Positions 31,601 through 43,539 are shown, numbered from the stretch's first letter. The stretch: DNA of 64,000 bases from Panulirus ornatus (GCF_036320965.1 NC_092230.1:43552235-43616234), one strand, 5' to 3'. Program-made: numbers and translations. The notes: a model not told the origin generated them from the sequence alone.

Positions 31601-34585
31601 GAGACCTAAATTCTGTCCATATATGAGCAGAAAAGAGCCTCATGGAATTCACTTAGGAGAACTTTGAGCAAATAAGTTTGGAGCACATGAATTATCATTT
31701 AAGGCTGAAGGAACTGGAACTCTGTAGTCTAGAAAGAGAGGAAATATATGTAAATTACATAAGCAACAAATAGAAGGCATAAAGAGCAATATCCTAAATG
31801 TAAAAGCATCTCATCAAGAAAGAAACAGGATAATCATGTGTGGAATACCTGGAAACAAACTTAAATAATACCAGAGGAAAATTTACCAATACCCCACAAA
31901 CATAAATGAGTATCTATCACACACTAAACCAGGACTGATTTTGATTTTTGCTGCAATAGTGGCTATTTTACTATGCACTCCTAATTATCCTGTGGGCAGT
32001 GGTGCAAATGAGGATACAGAGTACACAAAAAGGTCCAGGAACTGGGCCTTCTATGATTGAAATACATAATAGGTTACATAATGACTAAAGCATTAATAAG
32101 CACCAGGTGAATTCAGAAATGAGCATCAAACTACTAGAAAATCATTCAAAAGAAGACTTAGCTGAAGGCAATCTCTAAAATACAATCAATTCATTATCAC
32201 CATACTGAGCACCTGTGGTGTGAGCATGAGGTTTTTATGACGTTATGTTCTTAGCAGACAGTCTCTGGTATACTTAATCCAAAAATACACTCTAATAATA
32301 CTTAGCCTAACAAGCAGTAGAAAGCAGAAGGATAGCACTCACCCTTTCATGGCATAGTCAGCAGCGACACAGCCAGACACAAACCAGAAGAACGTCCATA
32401 TGACTGTGTAGCCAAGTTCCTGCAGATTAAGTAAAATTTTCATGAAGGAAATATCTGTCATCACGTACAGGGCATTAAAGACATAATCTGATAACTTCTG
32501 TAGTCATTCAACTTGCCACAGATTCCAACATGGTTGAATAATCAGACTGTTGCTGTACAGCACAATTACAAGAAATTCATAGCAAAAACTGGTGCACTAC
32601 ATCATATCATAAAACCAACGTGATATTCACCTCAAAAACTCAAACTAAAAAGAAATTCCCTCATCATTAAGTATCAATAACTCTAAAAATGTAAATTCTA
32701 AAAGGGGAGCCAGAAGAGACCAAGTACCTGGAGAGATGCAACAGAAAGAGAGAAGTGAGCAAAAGTTATACATGTGACAGTACAGCATGAAAATGATAAT
32801 ATACTATATGACAAGTGTAAAGGGCGAATACAAGAACTAAGTGATATTCTTTTTATCAAGGCAAGTAATTCATTACAGAGAATCTTCTCAATAGGCTTGT
32901 TTTGAATCATCCCCACACATTTACATACTAAAGACAAAACGAAAGCTTTGGAAACAACTGTGGAGAATATTTCTTAGGTATCAATAATTAATACACCTAC
33001 AAAAGATATTCAACAAGTGAAGTCTTACATGTGACATGAAGAACAAAATGAAAAGCAAACACAATGAGCTTTATGTACACAGAGTAACTATCCGTACCAG
33101 CATAAGCCAAGGTATGATGCTCAAAATCGCCACAACATTGATGATAAAGAGAAACAGAAGTATTGCAGAGGTCCAGAAGCCACCCATGGCAACAAAGCTG
33201 AGCCAGTTGGCTTGATTGCTGCGGGCATAATGTGAAGCCATAGTGCAGATGAACACCACAATACAGATCACCTGCAAAACATTGTTAGTGGTATTGTTAG
33301 TACAACAGTTAATTTCACCTGGTACTTAACCACATATGATACATTTACAATAATTCCTACGCCCAAAATGTATAAATATTATGCATTGCGAATATGCCAG
33401 TGTAGTTGTAATGTTCGATGGAGCACATGAGAGAAAACTATCGATAAAGAAAAAACAATTCATCATCCTCATTTCCACTCACCACCATCCCCCAAAAGAT
33501 AATTCACTATGAGTTATCAAAACTCACTATGAGTTGTTATAACTCATCTGCACACACCGTCATTCACAACCATCCACCAATGGTTGCAAGAGTTATAATT
33601 CACAGCCACCACCTACTGCAAGCCATAATTCACCAGCACCCATGGTAAGTCATTTCAACTCACCTAAATTTGCCACCACTCACCAACATCCAGCATAAGC
33701 CATTATATATAACCATTACTACTCATCACCAGTGATGTCAACACACCACCACACATCATCACAACTCACCACCACTAGCTAACGAGTTATCATAACTTAC
33801 TCCACAATTTCTTAAGATCATACTGACTCACAGCAACTCACCATTACTCAATTTCACCCACAGTGTCATCTCACCATCATCCACTAAGACCCATCATAAT
33901 TCCCATTCAACCATTAGCATCTCTTCCCAAACCACTACTATAACCATCACCACATATCATCACTATCCAAATTAATACCTCCAGCACCATCAACGTTATT
34001 AACCTACACCGGCAGCACATACTAAAACCACTAACATTACCACTAAAATCATGAGCACCTCCTACTGCTAACACTACCCTACCACCTACCACTGCTACTC
34101 CTACAGCTCCTACTACTTCTTCTGCCAGTCACAACAAATATGTCTACTATTGCAACTACAACTTACCACAATTACTCCTGCTTTCGCTGTTTACTTACTA
34201 CAGCTTACTATTACTTCTATTACTATTTACTGCTCCCACTACCACTACTTATATTGCTACTATGGCACTACTACTAATATTACTTACACTAATACTTCTA
34301 TTTCCACCACTATTACAAGTATAATTACCACTACAATTTACTGCTTTTACTCTTGTTCATACTACTACTACTACTTCCATTTTTGCCAAAATTACAACCA
34401 AAGCTACTACTACTACTACTACCATTTCCAATATTACTACAACTTCTACTCACCAGGTGGGCACACTTGAGGCGTCCATCAATTGTACGAAGGTACCCAC
34501 TGTTAATGTAGATGCGTTTGGTATTGTCAGTTGCATCCTGTGGAGCTGTGGCTGTCGTGTGTGTCGCTGGGAACTGCGCCTCCAT
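28392..34585 (-). CDS. CMTM/plasmolipin-like MARVEL-domain membrane protein, four coding exons, 197 aa
   Basis: Exons on the minus strand: 34585-34454, 33271-33098, 32419-32343 and 28602-28392; all introns are GT-AG and phases agree (0, 0, 2). The product has four hydrophobic segments: about 41-57 (CAHLVICIVVFICTMAS), 70-95 (FVAMGGFWTSAILLFLF and on), 106-124 (YTVIWTFFWFVSGCVAADY) and 133-153 (AAASFFSFVAMCIYGFSAFL). A basic YKKWRERG follows, then a Ser/Thr-rich cytosolic tail with a run of Thr. The spacing and the NWLSFVAMGGFW / AASFFSFVAMCIYG phrases fit the MARVEL family (CMTM, plasmolipin, MAL), which acts in membrane apposition and vesicle traffic. The exact subfamily is uncertain. ATG 34585 follows directly after CTTTCCCACCCTCACAG, a strong acceptor, so a non-coding first exon lies upstream. 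In-frame ATGs at 34627 and 34636 would apply only without that splice. Confidence 0.88.
28870..31440 (+). mobile_element. CR1-like LINE, decayed (intron 3 of the MARVEL gene)
   Basis: Plus-strand pieces in shifting frames follow the CR1/L2-type order. Endonuclease remnants LLIMGDFNYKETD (about 29150) and RSDHIMV (about 29390) come first, then a linker with NSKGNTVEDDVRICEELN (29790). RT blocks are VSVIPISKKGDEKLVLNYRP (30110), YLDCKKASDTVPYTRLITKL (30330), SLVLGPLLFLIYISDLFEGI (30535) and a degraded catalytic motif FLYDAKV (30610). A C-terminal MIQRRPTYMVPKLRELSYRE (31029) and LEALHLSTLEEKRVRNGLIT complete it. It has many stops and frame changes. A 31-bp tandem duplication lies at 29380-29435. 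It is antisense to the host gene. Confidence 0.88.
31441..32342. other. Intron 3 remainder of the MARVEL gene
   Basis: AT-rich unique sequence; no coding features. Confidence 0.5.
32343..32419 (-). CDS. MARVEL gene, coding exon 3
   Basis: Acceptor AATCTGCAG|GAACT, donor AAAGG|GTGAGT (phase 2). Encodes residues 103-127 with membrane segment 3 (WTFFWFVSGCVAADYAMK). Confidence 0.9.
32420..33097. other. Intron 2 of the MARVEL gene
   Basis: AT-rich unique sequence; short frames on the minus strand are not supported. Confidence 0.6.
33098..33271 (-). CDS. MARVEL gene, coding exon 2
   Basis: Acceptor GTTTTGCAG|GTGAT, donor ATGCTG|GTACGG. Encodes residues 45-102 with membrane segments 1 and 2. Confidence 0.92.
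33440..33910. repeat. Cryptically simple CACCA/ACTCA-rich intronic sequence
   Basis: Degenerate mixtures of ACTCACCA, CACCACCA and GAGTTAT phrases without a fixed period, within intron 1 of the MARVEL gene. Confidence 0.6.
34040..34453. repeat. Degenerate (TAC/ACT)n trinucleotide-rich sequence
   Basis: Long stretches of TACTACTAC, ACTATTAC and TTACTACT triplets run up to the donor side of the first coding exon. Open frames here are compositional. Confidence 0.75.
34454..34585 (-). CDS. MARVEL gene, first coding exon
   Basis: Acceptor CCACCCTCACAG|ATGGAG, donor CACCTG|GTGAGT. Encodes residues 1-44, a polar Thr/Ala-rich N-terminus and the start of the first membrane segment (GYLRTIDGRLKCAHL). 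Confidence 0.85.
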
Positions 34586-35720
34586 CTGTGAGGGTGGGAA
34601 AGACACTTGTGTCACACCTGCCTTCATATATGACATAAAACCTGTACCACCACACCTGTGTCACACTGCCTACACACACACACTGTATGTGACACCTGCA
34701 CTGCCACACCTTCCAGTACATACAAAAGATGACACCTGTACTGCCACACTTGTGTCACAAGTGCCTGCAAAACACTGTGTAACACCTGTACTGCCACACC
34801 TGCACATACACCACTTGGGACACCTGTTCTACCAAACCTGTAACACCTGCAGATATACCACACCTGAAACCTGTACAACCACATCTGCTCAAACACCACA
34901 TGTGACACCTGTACGATAATATTTGTGCCTAACCTGCCTACACATGCACCGCATCAAAGTAAAACCATATGCGCCATCGATATCACATGTAACATCTATG
35001 ATATGCGTTCCATTTACACCATATGTAACACCTGAGATATGTGTGCCATTAACGTATGTAACACCTGTACCACTCCTCTAATGTGAATCCTACCTAGACC
35101 ACACTTGACATCCAAACCACATGTTACACACCTGCATGTACCACCTACAGCATAAGTAAGTTCCAATCTCACTACATGGACCAACTGTATAATACGTTCT
35201 GCCTATACTACATGAGCTAACTACAGTACAAGTGCAACCCAGACTCCACTACACCTGTACATGAGCTACCTACAGTACAACTGCAACCCGAACTCCACTA
35301 CACCTGTACCATATAGAACTTCAACTCCACTGTACGCAAAACCTGTACTGCTACATTTGTATCAAGTTTCTATTCCATAAGCTCTGATGCCTGTACCATG
35401 ACACCTGCCTCACCATGCCTATAATACCTGTACCACCATGTCTGTATCAAGCATGCCAACATATCTCCATCACCATGCCTACAGCAACTATGCCATCATG
35501 CCTCACTTACCTGTACCACCATGTCTGGAACACCTGTAACACCATGCCTGCAACATCTGTACCACTATGCCTGCAACACCTGTACCACCATGCTTTTAAC
35601 ACCTATATCAACATGCTTATAACACCTGTGTCACCCAATCCACAACATATGCATTACCACCAGGCCTATAATACCTGCCTACAACTGCTGGGTTCCATCT
35701 GTCACAAAAGGCAGATTAAG
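34586..35720. repeat. Degenerate CACCTGTA-rich minisatellite
   Basis: The 9-10 bp phrase ACACCTGTAC recurs at irregular 20-35 bp spacing, often with TGCCACA or CACCATGCCT. Each phrase contains the E-box core CACCTG. Confidence 0.75.
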
Positions 35721-35739
35721 AGGCCAAGTGTGAGCCGCA

Positions 35740-36080
35740 CATACACATGTCAACACAACACGTGGGCCAGTGCACATGCCAACATCCGGGCAGACCAATA
35801 CGTGGGCCAGTGCACGTGCCAACATCCGGGCAGACCAAACACATGGGCCAGTGCACGTGCCAACACCCGGGCAGACCAACACGTGGGCCAGTGCACGTGC
35901 CAACACCCGGGCAGACCAACACGTGGACCAGTGCACGTGCCAACACCCGGGCAGACCAACACGTGGGCCAGTGCATGTGCCAACACTCAGGTAGACCAAC
36001 ACGTGGGCCAGTGCACACGCCAACACCCGGGCAGACCAACACGTGGGCCAGTGCACGTGCCAACACCCAGGCCAGTACAC
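35740..36080. repeat. 40-bp minisatellite, about 8 copies
   Basis: Unit begins CAACACCCGGGCAGACCAAC and continues ACGTGGGCCAGTGCACGTGC. Copies are 90% or more alike. Confidence 0.93.
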
Positions 36081-36189
36081 AGCACATGCGACCCGGAAGG
36101 GATCAAAGCACAATACAACAGGTGTCAGCCTTTGATGAGCTGGGGCAGGTGTCGGCTGACCTCACAACAACCAGCAGGTAACACTAACT

Positions 36190-36650
36190 CTCACACAACA
36201 CACTCATTAACCTCAATACCCGAAGCAACACCTAATAACTCACTAGCTCAACATCCGACACAACACCTAAAAATTCACTAGCTCAACACCCGATGCAACA
36301 CCTAAAGATTCACTAGCTCAACACCTGACGCAACACCTAAAAACTCACTAGCTCAACACCCGACGCAACAACTAAAAACTCACTGGCTCAAGACCTGATG
36401 CAACACCTAAAAACTCACTGGCTCAACACCCGACACAACACCTAAAAACTCACTAGCTCAACACCCGACGCAACACCTAAAAAACTCACTAGCTCAACAC
36501 CTGACGCAACACCTAAAAACTCACTGGCTCAACACCTGATGCAACACCTAAAAACTCACTAGCTCAACAACCGAAGCAACACCCAAAAACTCACTAGCTC
36601 AACACCAGACGCAACACCCAAAAACTCACTAGCTCAACACCAGACTTGCG
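36190..36650. repeat. 35-bp minisatellite, about 13 copies
   Basis: Unit: CACCTAAAAACTCACTAGCT then CAACACCCGACGCAA. A C13-14 run follows at 36666-36678. Confidence 0.93.
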
Positions 36651-36709
36651 TAAACTTCTGGTCACCCCCCCCCCCCCGTGTAGTTCAACCTTCAGTACGT
36701 GGCTGGAAG

Positions 36710-37057
36710 GCTATACGCTTGTTCCACGTGCGTAGCGTAGCCAGGTAGTGGTGCCAGGAACATACGCTTGTTCCACGTGCGTAGCGTAGCCAGGTAGTGG
36801 TGCCAGGAACATACGCTTGTTCCACGTGCGTTGCGTAGCCACGTAGTGGTGCCAGGAACATACGCTTGTTCCACGTGTGTAGCATAGCCAAGTAGTGGTG
36901 CCAGGAACATACGCTTGTTCCACGTGCGTAGCATAGCCACGTAGTGGTGCCAGGAACATACGCTTGTTCCATATGTGTAGCATAGCCACGTAGTGGTGCC
37001 AGGAACATACGCTTGTTCCACGTGCGTAGCGTAGCCAGGTAGTGGTTCCAGGAACAA
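36710..37057. repeat. 49-bp minisatellite, about 7 copies
   Basis: Unit contains ACGTGCGTAGCGTAGCCAGG, TAGTGGTGCCAGGAACATAC and GCTTGTTCC. The unit is 3n+1, so the minus-strand frames each run through all three readings; these are not genes. Confidence 0.93.
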
Positions 37058-37269
37058 ACAGAAAACTTGTATTATCAGCCCCTTGAACTGTACCCTTTCA
37101 CGTTTCAATAAACTCTAAAACTACCTTACAGATATTGCTGTACTTGTAGATGTTCTGTACTCCTGTATCTGAACTCTACAAGTCCGCCAACCTCATTCAT
37201 GTATTCTCCTGTAACCCCAGTCGCCTGTACCTGTATTACCCCTATATATATACACACTGGCGTCGAGTT

Positions 37270-38070
37270 ACTGTAACCTTCCATCAGTTTCACCTCTGTA
37301 CAACATCTGTCGCCGCGTCAACACCTGTGCCACGCAGTGCGGCTGTAACACCTGTACTATCACCACCACACAGCTGTAATATCTGTATCATCGCAACTTT
37401 CATACCTGCCGCACATGTATAGCATCTGCGCCACATCTGTAACATTTGCACTAGTGAACCAGTACTACTTACACCTGTACTACCTCCCTTGCGACTACAC
37501 CACATTGTAACGCATGGAACACCTGTTACGCTTGCAACTACACTACATCTGTAACACATGGAACACCTGTCACACTTGTAACTACATTACATCTGCAACA
37601 TATGGAACACCTGTCGCACTTGCAACACCTGTAACACCTACACGTGACATCTGTACTACCTCCCTTAGAACTACACCACATCTGTAACGCATGGAACACC
37701 TGTTACACTTGCAACTATACTACATCTGTAACACATGGAACACCTGTCACACTTGTAACTACATCTGCAACATATGGAACACCTGTCGCACTTGCAACAC
37801 CTGTAACACCTACACGACACCTGTAATAGCACGTATGTCACTTGTCAATATCATTACCACTACACTTGTATCTAAATACAACCTGTAAAACACCTGCGCA
37901 ACACCACAGGTGTTATAAACACCTAAATCGAATATGACACAAGCACATCTGTGCCACTGCCACACCTGAATCACCATAGACACTCATGACACATCTGTAA
38001 CACCTGCATCACACCTACACCACAGGTGTAACTCTTGCAACACATATGTGGGACCCTAACATCTGTTAAC
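37270..38070. repeat. CACCTGTAACA-rich array with a ~176-bp higher-order duplication
   Basis: ACATCTGTAACRCATGGAAC and ACACCTGTCACACTTG phrases alternate at about 45 bp. A larger block starting CTGTACTACCTCCCTT is present at about 37478 and again at about 37651. Confidence 0.8.
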
Positions 38071-38085
38071 ACATGCATGAACCTA

Positions 38086-38091
<6 letters not shown>

Positions 38092-38151
<60 letters not shown>
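38092..38151. repeat. (GA)n microsatellite
   Basis: Uninterrupted GA tract of about 60 bp. Confidence 0.97.
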
Positions 38152-38153
<2 letters not shown>

Positions 38154-38382
38154 TGTGTACGTCTCCCCGGACGATACGTACGTATCTGTCATGCTCGTTA
38201 CACGTCAAGGAAACAGCCAGTTGGCTTGTTATGACCCAAATTGCTGGCTCGTTTTGGTGTTCCTCTCCTTTCCTCTCTCACCTCTCACTCTCCCACCCTC
38301 AGAGGTCATCAACCGACAGTGATATTTAAATCTGTTGCCCCATGAACACAGTCGGGGTGAGTGAGTGGGTGGCCATGACTGT

Positions 38383-38383
<1 letters not shown>

Positions 38384-38460
<77 letters not shown>

Positions 38461-38497
38461 CCTGCGAGGTGGGTGGGTGGGTGGCTGGTCATGACAC

Positions 38498-38556
<59 letters not shown>

Positions 38557-38557
38557 A
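38384..38557. repeat. Two (TC)n microsatellites in duplicated flanks
   Basis: TC tracts at 38384-38459 and 38500-38554, each preceded by a GTGGGTGGCCATGAC / GGTGGCTGGTCATGAC phrase. The tract and its flank were therefore duplicated together. Confidence 0.93.
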
Positions 38558-38719
38558 AGTATTATTTCCGCCACTCTCCCCCCCTCTCTCTCGTACTGTG
38601 CTATGGCATACAGCTGACTGCTGCTTCCAACGGTTTGTGTGTGGCGATCTGCCACTCGAGGCTGGGTCGTTACAGTACTACTTTTCCCCCTCCCTCCTCT
38701 CGAACAGCTAGGCTGTGAA

Positions 38720-39375
38720 ATTGCTCTCCCTCCCTTCGTTCTTCACTCTCCCTCCCCTCGTTTCTTCATTCTCCCTCTCACCGTCCTTCATTCTCCCTTC
38801 CTTCGTTCTTCACTCTCCCTCCCCTCGTTCTTCACTCTCCCTCTGTTCTTCACTCTCCCTCTCCTCGTCCTTCACTCTCCCTCCCTTCGTTCTTCACTCT
38901 CCCTCCCTTCGTTTTTCACTCTCCCTCCCTTCGTTCTTCACTCTCCCTCCCTTCGTTCTTCACTCTCCCTCCCCTCGTTTCTTCACTCTCCCTCTCCCCG
39001 TTCTTCATTCTCCCTCCCTTCGTTCTTCACTCTCCCTCGCCCCGTCCTTCATTCTCCCTCCCCTCGTTTCTTCATTCTCCCTCCCTTCGTTCTTCACTCT
39101 CCCTCGCCTCGTCCTTCATTCTCCCTCCCTTCGTTCTTCACTCTCCCTCCCTTCGTTCTTCACTCTCCCTCCCTTCGTTCTTCACTCTTCCTCCCTTCGT
39201 TCTTCACTCTCCCTCCCTTCGTTCTTCACTCTCCCTCCCTTCGTTCTTCACTCTCCCTCCCTTCGTCCTTCACTCTCCCTCCCTTCGTCCTTCACTCTCC
39301 CTCCCTTCGTCCTTCACTCTCCCTCTCCTCGTCCTTCACTCTCCCTCCCCTCGTTCTTCACTCTCCCTCTCCTCG
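38720..39375. repeat. 22-bp pyrimidine-rich minisatellite, about 29 copies
   Basis: Unit CGTTCTTCACTCTCCCTCCC plus TT, with variants CGTCC and TCTCC. Strong strand asymmetry (almost pure C/T). Confidence 0.92.
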
Positions 39376-40290
39376 TCCTTCACTGTGCCAGGTGGGGGAG
39401 GGTGACATGACACTGTGCCAGGTGGGGAGGGTGACATGACACACTGCCAGGTGAGGGAGGGTGACATGACACACTGCCAGGTGGGGAGGGTGACATGACA
39501 CTGTGCCAGGTGGGGGAGGGTGACATGACACACTGCCAGGTGAGGGAGGGTGACATGACACACTGCCAGGTGAGGGAGGGTGACATGACACACTGCCAGG
39601 TGGGGGAGGGTGACATGACACACTGCCAGGTGAGGGAGGGTGACATGACACACTGCCAGGTGAGGGAGGGTGACATGACACTGTGCCAGGTGGGGGAGGG
39701 TGACATGACACACTGCCAGGTGAGGGAGGGTGACATGACACACTGCCAGGTGAGGGAGGGTGACATGACACTGTGCCAGGTGGGGGAGGGTGACATGACA
39801 CACTGCCAGGTGAGGGAGGGTGACATGACACACTGCCAGGTGAGGGAGGGTGACATGACACACTGCCAGGTGGGGGAGGGTGACATGATACAATGCCAGG
39901 TGAGGGAGGGGGACATGGCACAGCGCCAGGTGGGGGAGGGTGACATGACACAGTAACAGGAGAGGGAGAGTGACATGACACAATGCCAGGTGGGGGAGGG
40001 TGACATGACACAGTGCCAGGTGAGGGATGGTGACATGACATGACACAGAACCAAGTGAGGGAGGGTGACATGACACAATGCCAGGTGAGGGAGAGTGACA
40101 TGACACAGTGCCAGGTGAGGAAGGGTGACATGACTCAGTACCAAGTGAGGGAAAGTGACATGACACAGTGCCAGGTGAGGGAGGGTGACATGACACAATG
40201 CCAGGTGAGGGAGAGTGACATGACACAGTGCCAGGTGAGGGAGGGTGACATGACATACTGCCAGGTGAGGGAGGGTGACATGACACAGTG
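39376..40290. repeat. 30-bp minisatellite with 90-bp higher-order unit
   Basis: Unit CACTGCCAGGTGAGGGAGGG plus TGACATGACA. Between about 39480 and 39800 every third unit has CTGTGCC and GTGGGGG instead, giving a 90-bp trimer. The right half (39950-40290) is more diverged. Frames are open because 30 is a multiple of 3. Confidence 0.93.
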
Positions 40291-40379
40291 AGGGAGGTAA
40301 TACCTTTCGCGTCACTTCTGCCAGCTGTAACATGATGAGGAGACCCACTGTGACCGTCACGTCACGTCACGTCACCATC

Positions 40380-40880
40380 CCCAGGATCTGACATGACACA
40401 CTGGATCAAAACCTTACATAATGCCAGCGATCATACACACTCTTACTGGCATATGACATGACCCATGACAGTTCTGGATGGAAACCTAAAAGGCTGACAG
40501 GTCTAATGTCACATGACAGAGTTAATGACACCAAATATATAAGAAATGACAGGCATATATGACACATACGATGGATGTTCATAACAACCAATTCATGAAC
40601 GAGTGAACCATTAAGCTAACAACAAATGACAAAGCTAACAACACATGACAAGGATGATGCCATGAAGCTATCGGGCCATGACAAAGCTAATGACAAAGCT
40701 AACGACAGCTGATCTTATATAATAAAGCTAATAACACATGGCAAAGCTTTTTATCTCAAGACAAAGCTAACATCACCTAACAAAGCTAAAGTCACACGAC
40801 AATGGTGATACCACATATAAAGCTTTCGATACATGAGAAAGCTAATATCACATAAAGCTAATGAAACGATATATATAAAC
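40380..40880. repeat. Degenerate ATGACA / ACAAAGCTAA-rich sequence
   Basis: Short phrases ACAAAGCTAA, CATGACA and AATGACA recur irregularly. It bridges the vocabulary of the array on its left (TGACATGACA) and on its right (GACAAAGCTAATAT). Confidence 0.7.
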
Positions 40881-40932
40881 GAGTTGGATACGGGTCGAAG
40901 GGTCATTAGGGAGTAAATTCAGGGGTTATGGT

Positions 40933-40945
40933 GGGTCAAAGGTCA
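40933..40945 (+). promoter_or_regulatory. DR1-type nuclear receptor motif
   Basis: GGGTCAAAGGTCA is an exact DR1 (half-sites GGGTCA and AGGTCA, one base apart), with a further TTGACCCC nearby. In such repetitive DNA it may well be chance. Confidence 0.25.
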
Positions 40946-41062
40946 TATGGTTGACCCCGTCTTGAACCCAAAACAAAACAGCTAAATTCTGTTTATTAGC
41001 GTACACACAGGGGAATTAAGGTCATGATATTTTACAATGCAGTTTTACAACTCCATTTTTAT

Positions 41063-41065
<3 letters not shown>

Positions 41066-41134
<69 letters not shown>
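41066..41134. repeat. (TA)n microsatellite
   Basis: AT dinucleotide tract with no recognisable retroposon next to it. Confidence 0.97.
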
Positions 41135-41135
<1 letters not shown>

Positions 41136-41490
41136 CAAATAAATAAAGTAAACTGGATAATTATATAAAGAATGGCAGGTACAAATGTACTTTAAAACCA
41201 CAATGGCAAATTTATATAATGTATATACATTCAACTATTTTTTTTAAGAACAGGGTATTGCATTATTTGTTCCCAAAAACACACAAAAAAAGGCCTTACC
41301 TCACTACGCAAAATGGCATTCAATCAACATTATTTTTTTTATTTTCTCCATTACGTTTTCTATGGTAAGATAATAAAGGGTTAGCTAGTATTATAAAAAA
41401 TAAAAAATTAATAATTTTTATCGCAAGCAAATAACCCTATCTAAATGTTCTGTGCTGTGAAATAAAACTATATTGATCAACGTATTATTT
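41135..41490. other. AT-rich sequence
   Basis: Very AT-rich; no feature recognised. Confidence 0.4.
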
Positions 41491-41494
41491 AAAA

Positions 41495-41700
41495 AAAAAT
41501 TGAATTACATTCCAAAGTAATTTTTTTAATTGAATTACATTCCAAAGTAATTTTTTTTAAATTGAATTACATTCCAAAGTAATTTTTTTAATTGAATTAC
41601 ATTCCAAAGTCATTTTTTTAATTGAATTACATTCCAAAGTCATTTTTTTAATTGAATTACATTCCAAAGTAATTCCTTTTTTAATTATATTTGAATTACA
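41495..41700. repeat. ~30-bp AT-rich minisatellite, about 6 copies
   Basis: Unit TTGAATTACATTCCAAAGTA followed by a T-run of 7-9. Confidence 0.93.
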
Positions 41701-41879
41701 TTCAGGCATGACGTCAGGTCACTGGGCCAACGGATTCACGTGTGGGTTACGTCCCTACTCCAACCTAGCTTATATAAACAAAGCTACAATCGCAAAGCAC
41801 AGCTAAATAACACCACCCGATGAAGCTGAAATACAGCTAAGGACAAACCATTTCAAAGCTAGTAACGCATAGCACGACA

Positions 41880-42715
41880 AACGACAAAGCTAATATAGAG
41901 CTAACGATAGTCGACAAAGCTAATATAGAGCTAACGATAGTCGACAAAGCTAATATAGAGCTAATGATAGTCGACAAAGCTAATATAGAGCTAACGACAC
42001 ACGACAAAGCTAATATAGAGCTAACGACACACGACAAAGCTAATATAGAGCTAACGATAGTCGACAAAGCTAATATCACAGAACTAACGACACACGACAA
42101 AGCTAATATAGAGCTAACGACACACGACAAAGCTAATATAGAGCTAACGATAGTCGACAAAGCTAATATCACACAGAACTAACGACACACGACAAAGCTA
42201 ATATAGAGCTAACGATAGTCATCAAAGCTAATATAGAGCGAACGATAGTCGATAAAGCTAATATGACACAGAACTAACGACACACGACAAAGCTAATATA
42301 GAGCTAACGATAGTCGACAAAGCTAATATCACACAGAACTAACGACACACGACAAAGCTAATATAGAGCTAACGATAGTCGACAAAGCTAATATCACACA
42401 GAACTAACGACACACGACAAAGCTAATATAGAGCTAACGATAGTCGACAAAGCTAATATGACACAGAACTAACGACACACGACAAAGCTAATATAGAGCT
42501 AACGATAGTCGACAAAGCTAATATAGAGCTAACGGTAGTCGACAAAGCTAATATAGAGCTAACGATAGCCGACAAAGCTAATATCACACAGAACTAACGA
42601 CACACGACAAAGCTAATATAGAGCTAACGGTAGTCGACAAAGCTAATATAAAGCTAACGATAGTCGACAAAGCTAATATCACACAAAACGACACACGACA
42701 AAGCTAATATCTCAT
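41880..42715. repeat. 30-bp minisatellite with variant units
   Basis: Basic unit GACAAAGCTAATATAGAGCT plus AACGATAGTC. Variants carry CACACAGAACTAACGACACA, and the two types alternate as a dimer of about 65 bp from 42060 to 42480. Confidence 0.93.
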
Positions 42716-42819
42716 ACATTTAACAAGACTAAAGCTACTGACACATGACAAAGCTAAAAAAATCACAAAAAGCTAACACGTTAAGAGCTAAAAGTAAATA
42801 TCACACAAAGATAACGCCA

Positions 42820-43215
42820 CACGATAAAGCCAACTGTTACATGAAGCTATAGCACACATGGCAGAGCTAACGCCACACGATAAAGCTATGTTACATAAAG
42901 CTATAGCACACATGGCAGAGCTAACGCCTCACGATAAAGCTATCTGTTACATAAAGCTATAGCACACATGGCAGAGCTACCGCCGCACGATAAAGCCAAC
43001 TGTTCCATGAAGCTATAGCACACATGGCAGAGCTAACGCCACACGATAAAGCCATCTGTTACATAAAGCTATAGCAGACATGGCAGAGCTAACGCCACAC
43101 GCTAAAGCTATCTGTTACATAAAGCTATAGCACATATGGCAGAGCTAACGCCTCACGATAAAGCTATCTGTTACATAAAGCTATAGCACAGATGGCAGAG
43201 CTAACGACACACGAC
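42820..43215. repeat. ~56-bp minisatellite, about 7 copies
   Basis: Unit contains CATGGCAGAGCTAACGCCAC, ACGATAAAGC and TATCTGTTACATAAAGCTAT; spacing of CATGG is 53-56 bp. Confidence 0.9.
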
Positions 43216-43535
43216 AGCCCTAACAATAAAACGACCAATTCAGCATCATTAAAAACACAATTAAACTGACTGCCATTTATAAAACTAGTAATAATATAAA
43301 ACATTAGGCAAAAATAATTAGGCAAATATAATTCCCCAAATGTAATTAGTCAGCTTTGAAAAGTACTTCCACTGGAAATAAAAATACACGGCAAAATATT
43401 TAAAATATTTAGTAAAAAAAAAAAAAAAGGAGGCAATTCTGGAACGTACGAGCACAATTAGGTCATTTACATTAATTATGATCACTGTAATTGTTAATGT
43501 TAATACGACTAATCGTAGGGCTAATTATCATTAAT
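43216..43535. other. AT-rich sequence between arrays
   Basis: AT-rich with an A15 run at about 43415; no gene. Confidence 0.4.
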
Positions 43536-43539
43536 GTTA

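Noticed and set aside
35415..36281. 288-codon plus-strand frame
   Set aside because: Spans the CACCTGTA-rich DNA and the 40-bp array; antisense and other frames are equally open.
36685..37108. Minus-strand frames with repeated YATHVEQAYVPGTTTWL
   Set aside because: The 49-bp unit (3n+1) cycles through three frames; the three overlapping frames are the same repeat.
38639..39439. Ser/Leu/Phe-rich plus-strand frames of 231-266 codons
   Set aside because: Reading of a C/T-only 22-bp minisatellite, which can hardly encode a stop codon.
39336..40360. Minus-strand frames of 257-326 codons (CHVTLPHLA repeat)
   Set aside because: A 30-bp unit keeps every stop-free frame open; other strand frames are open too.
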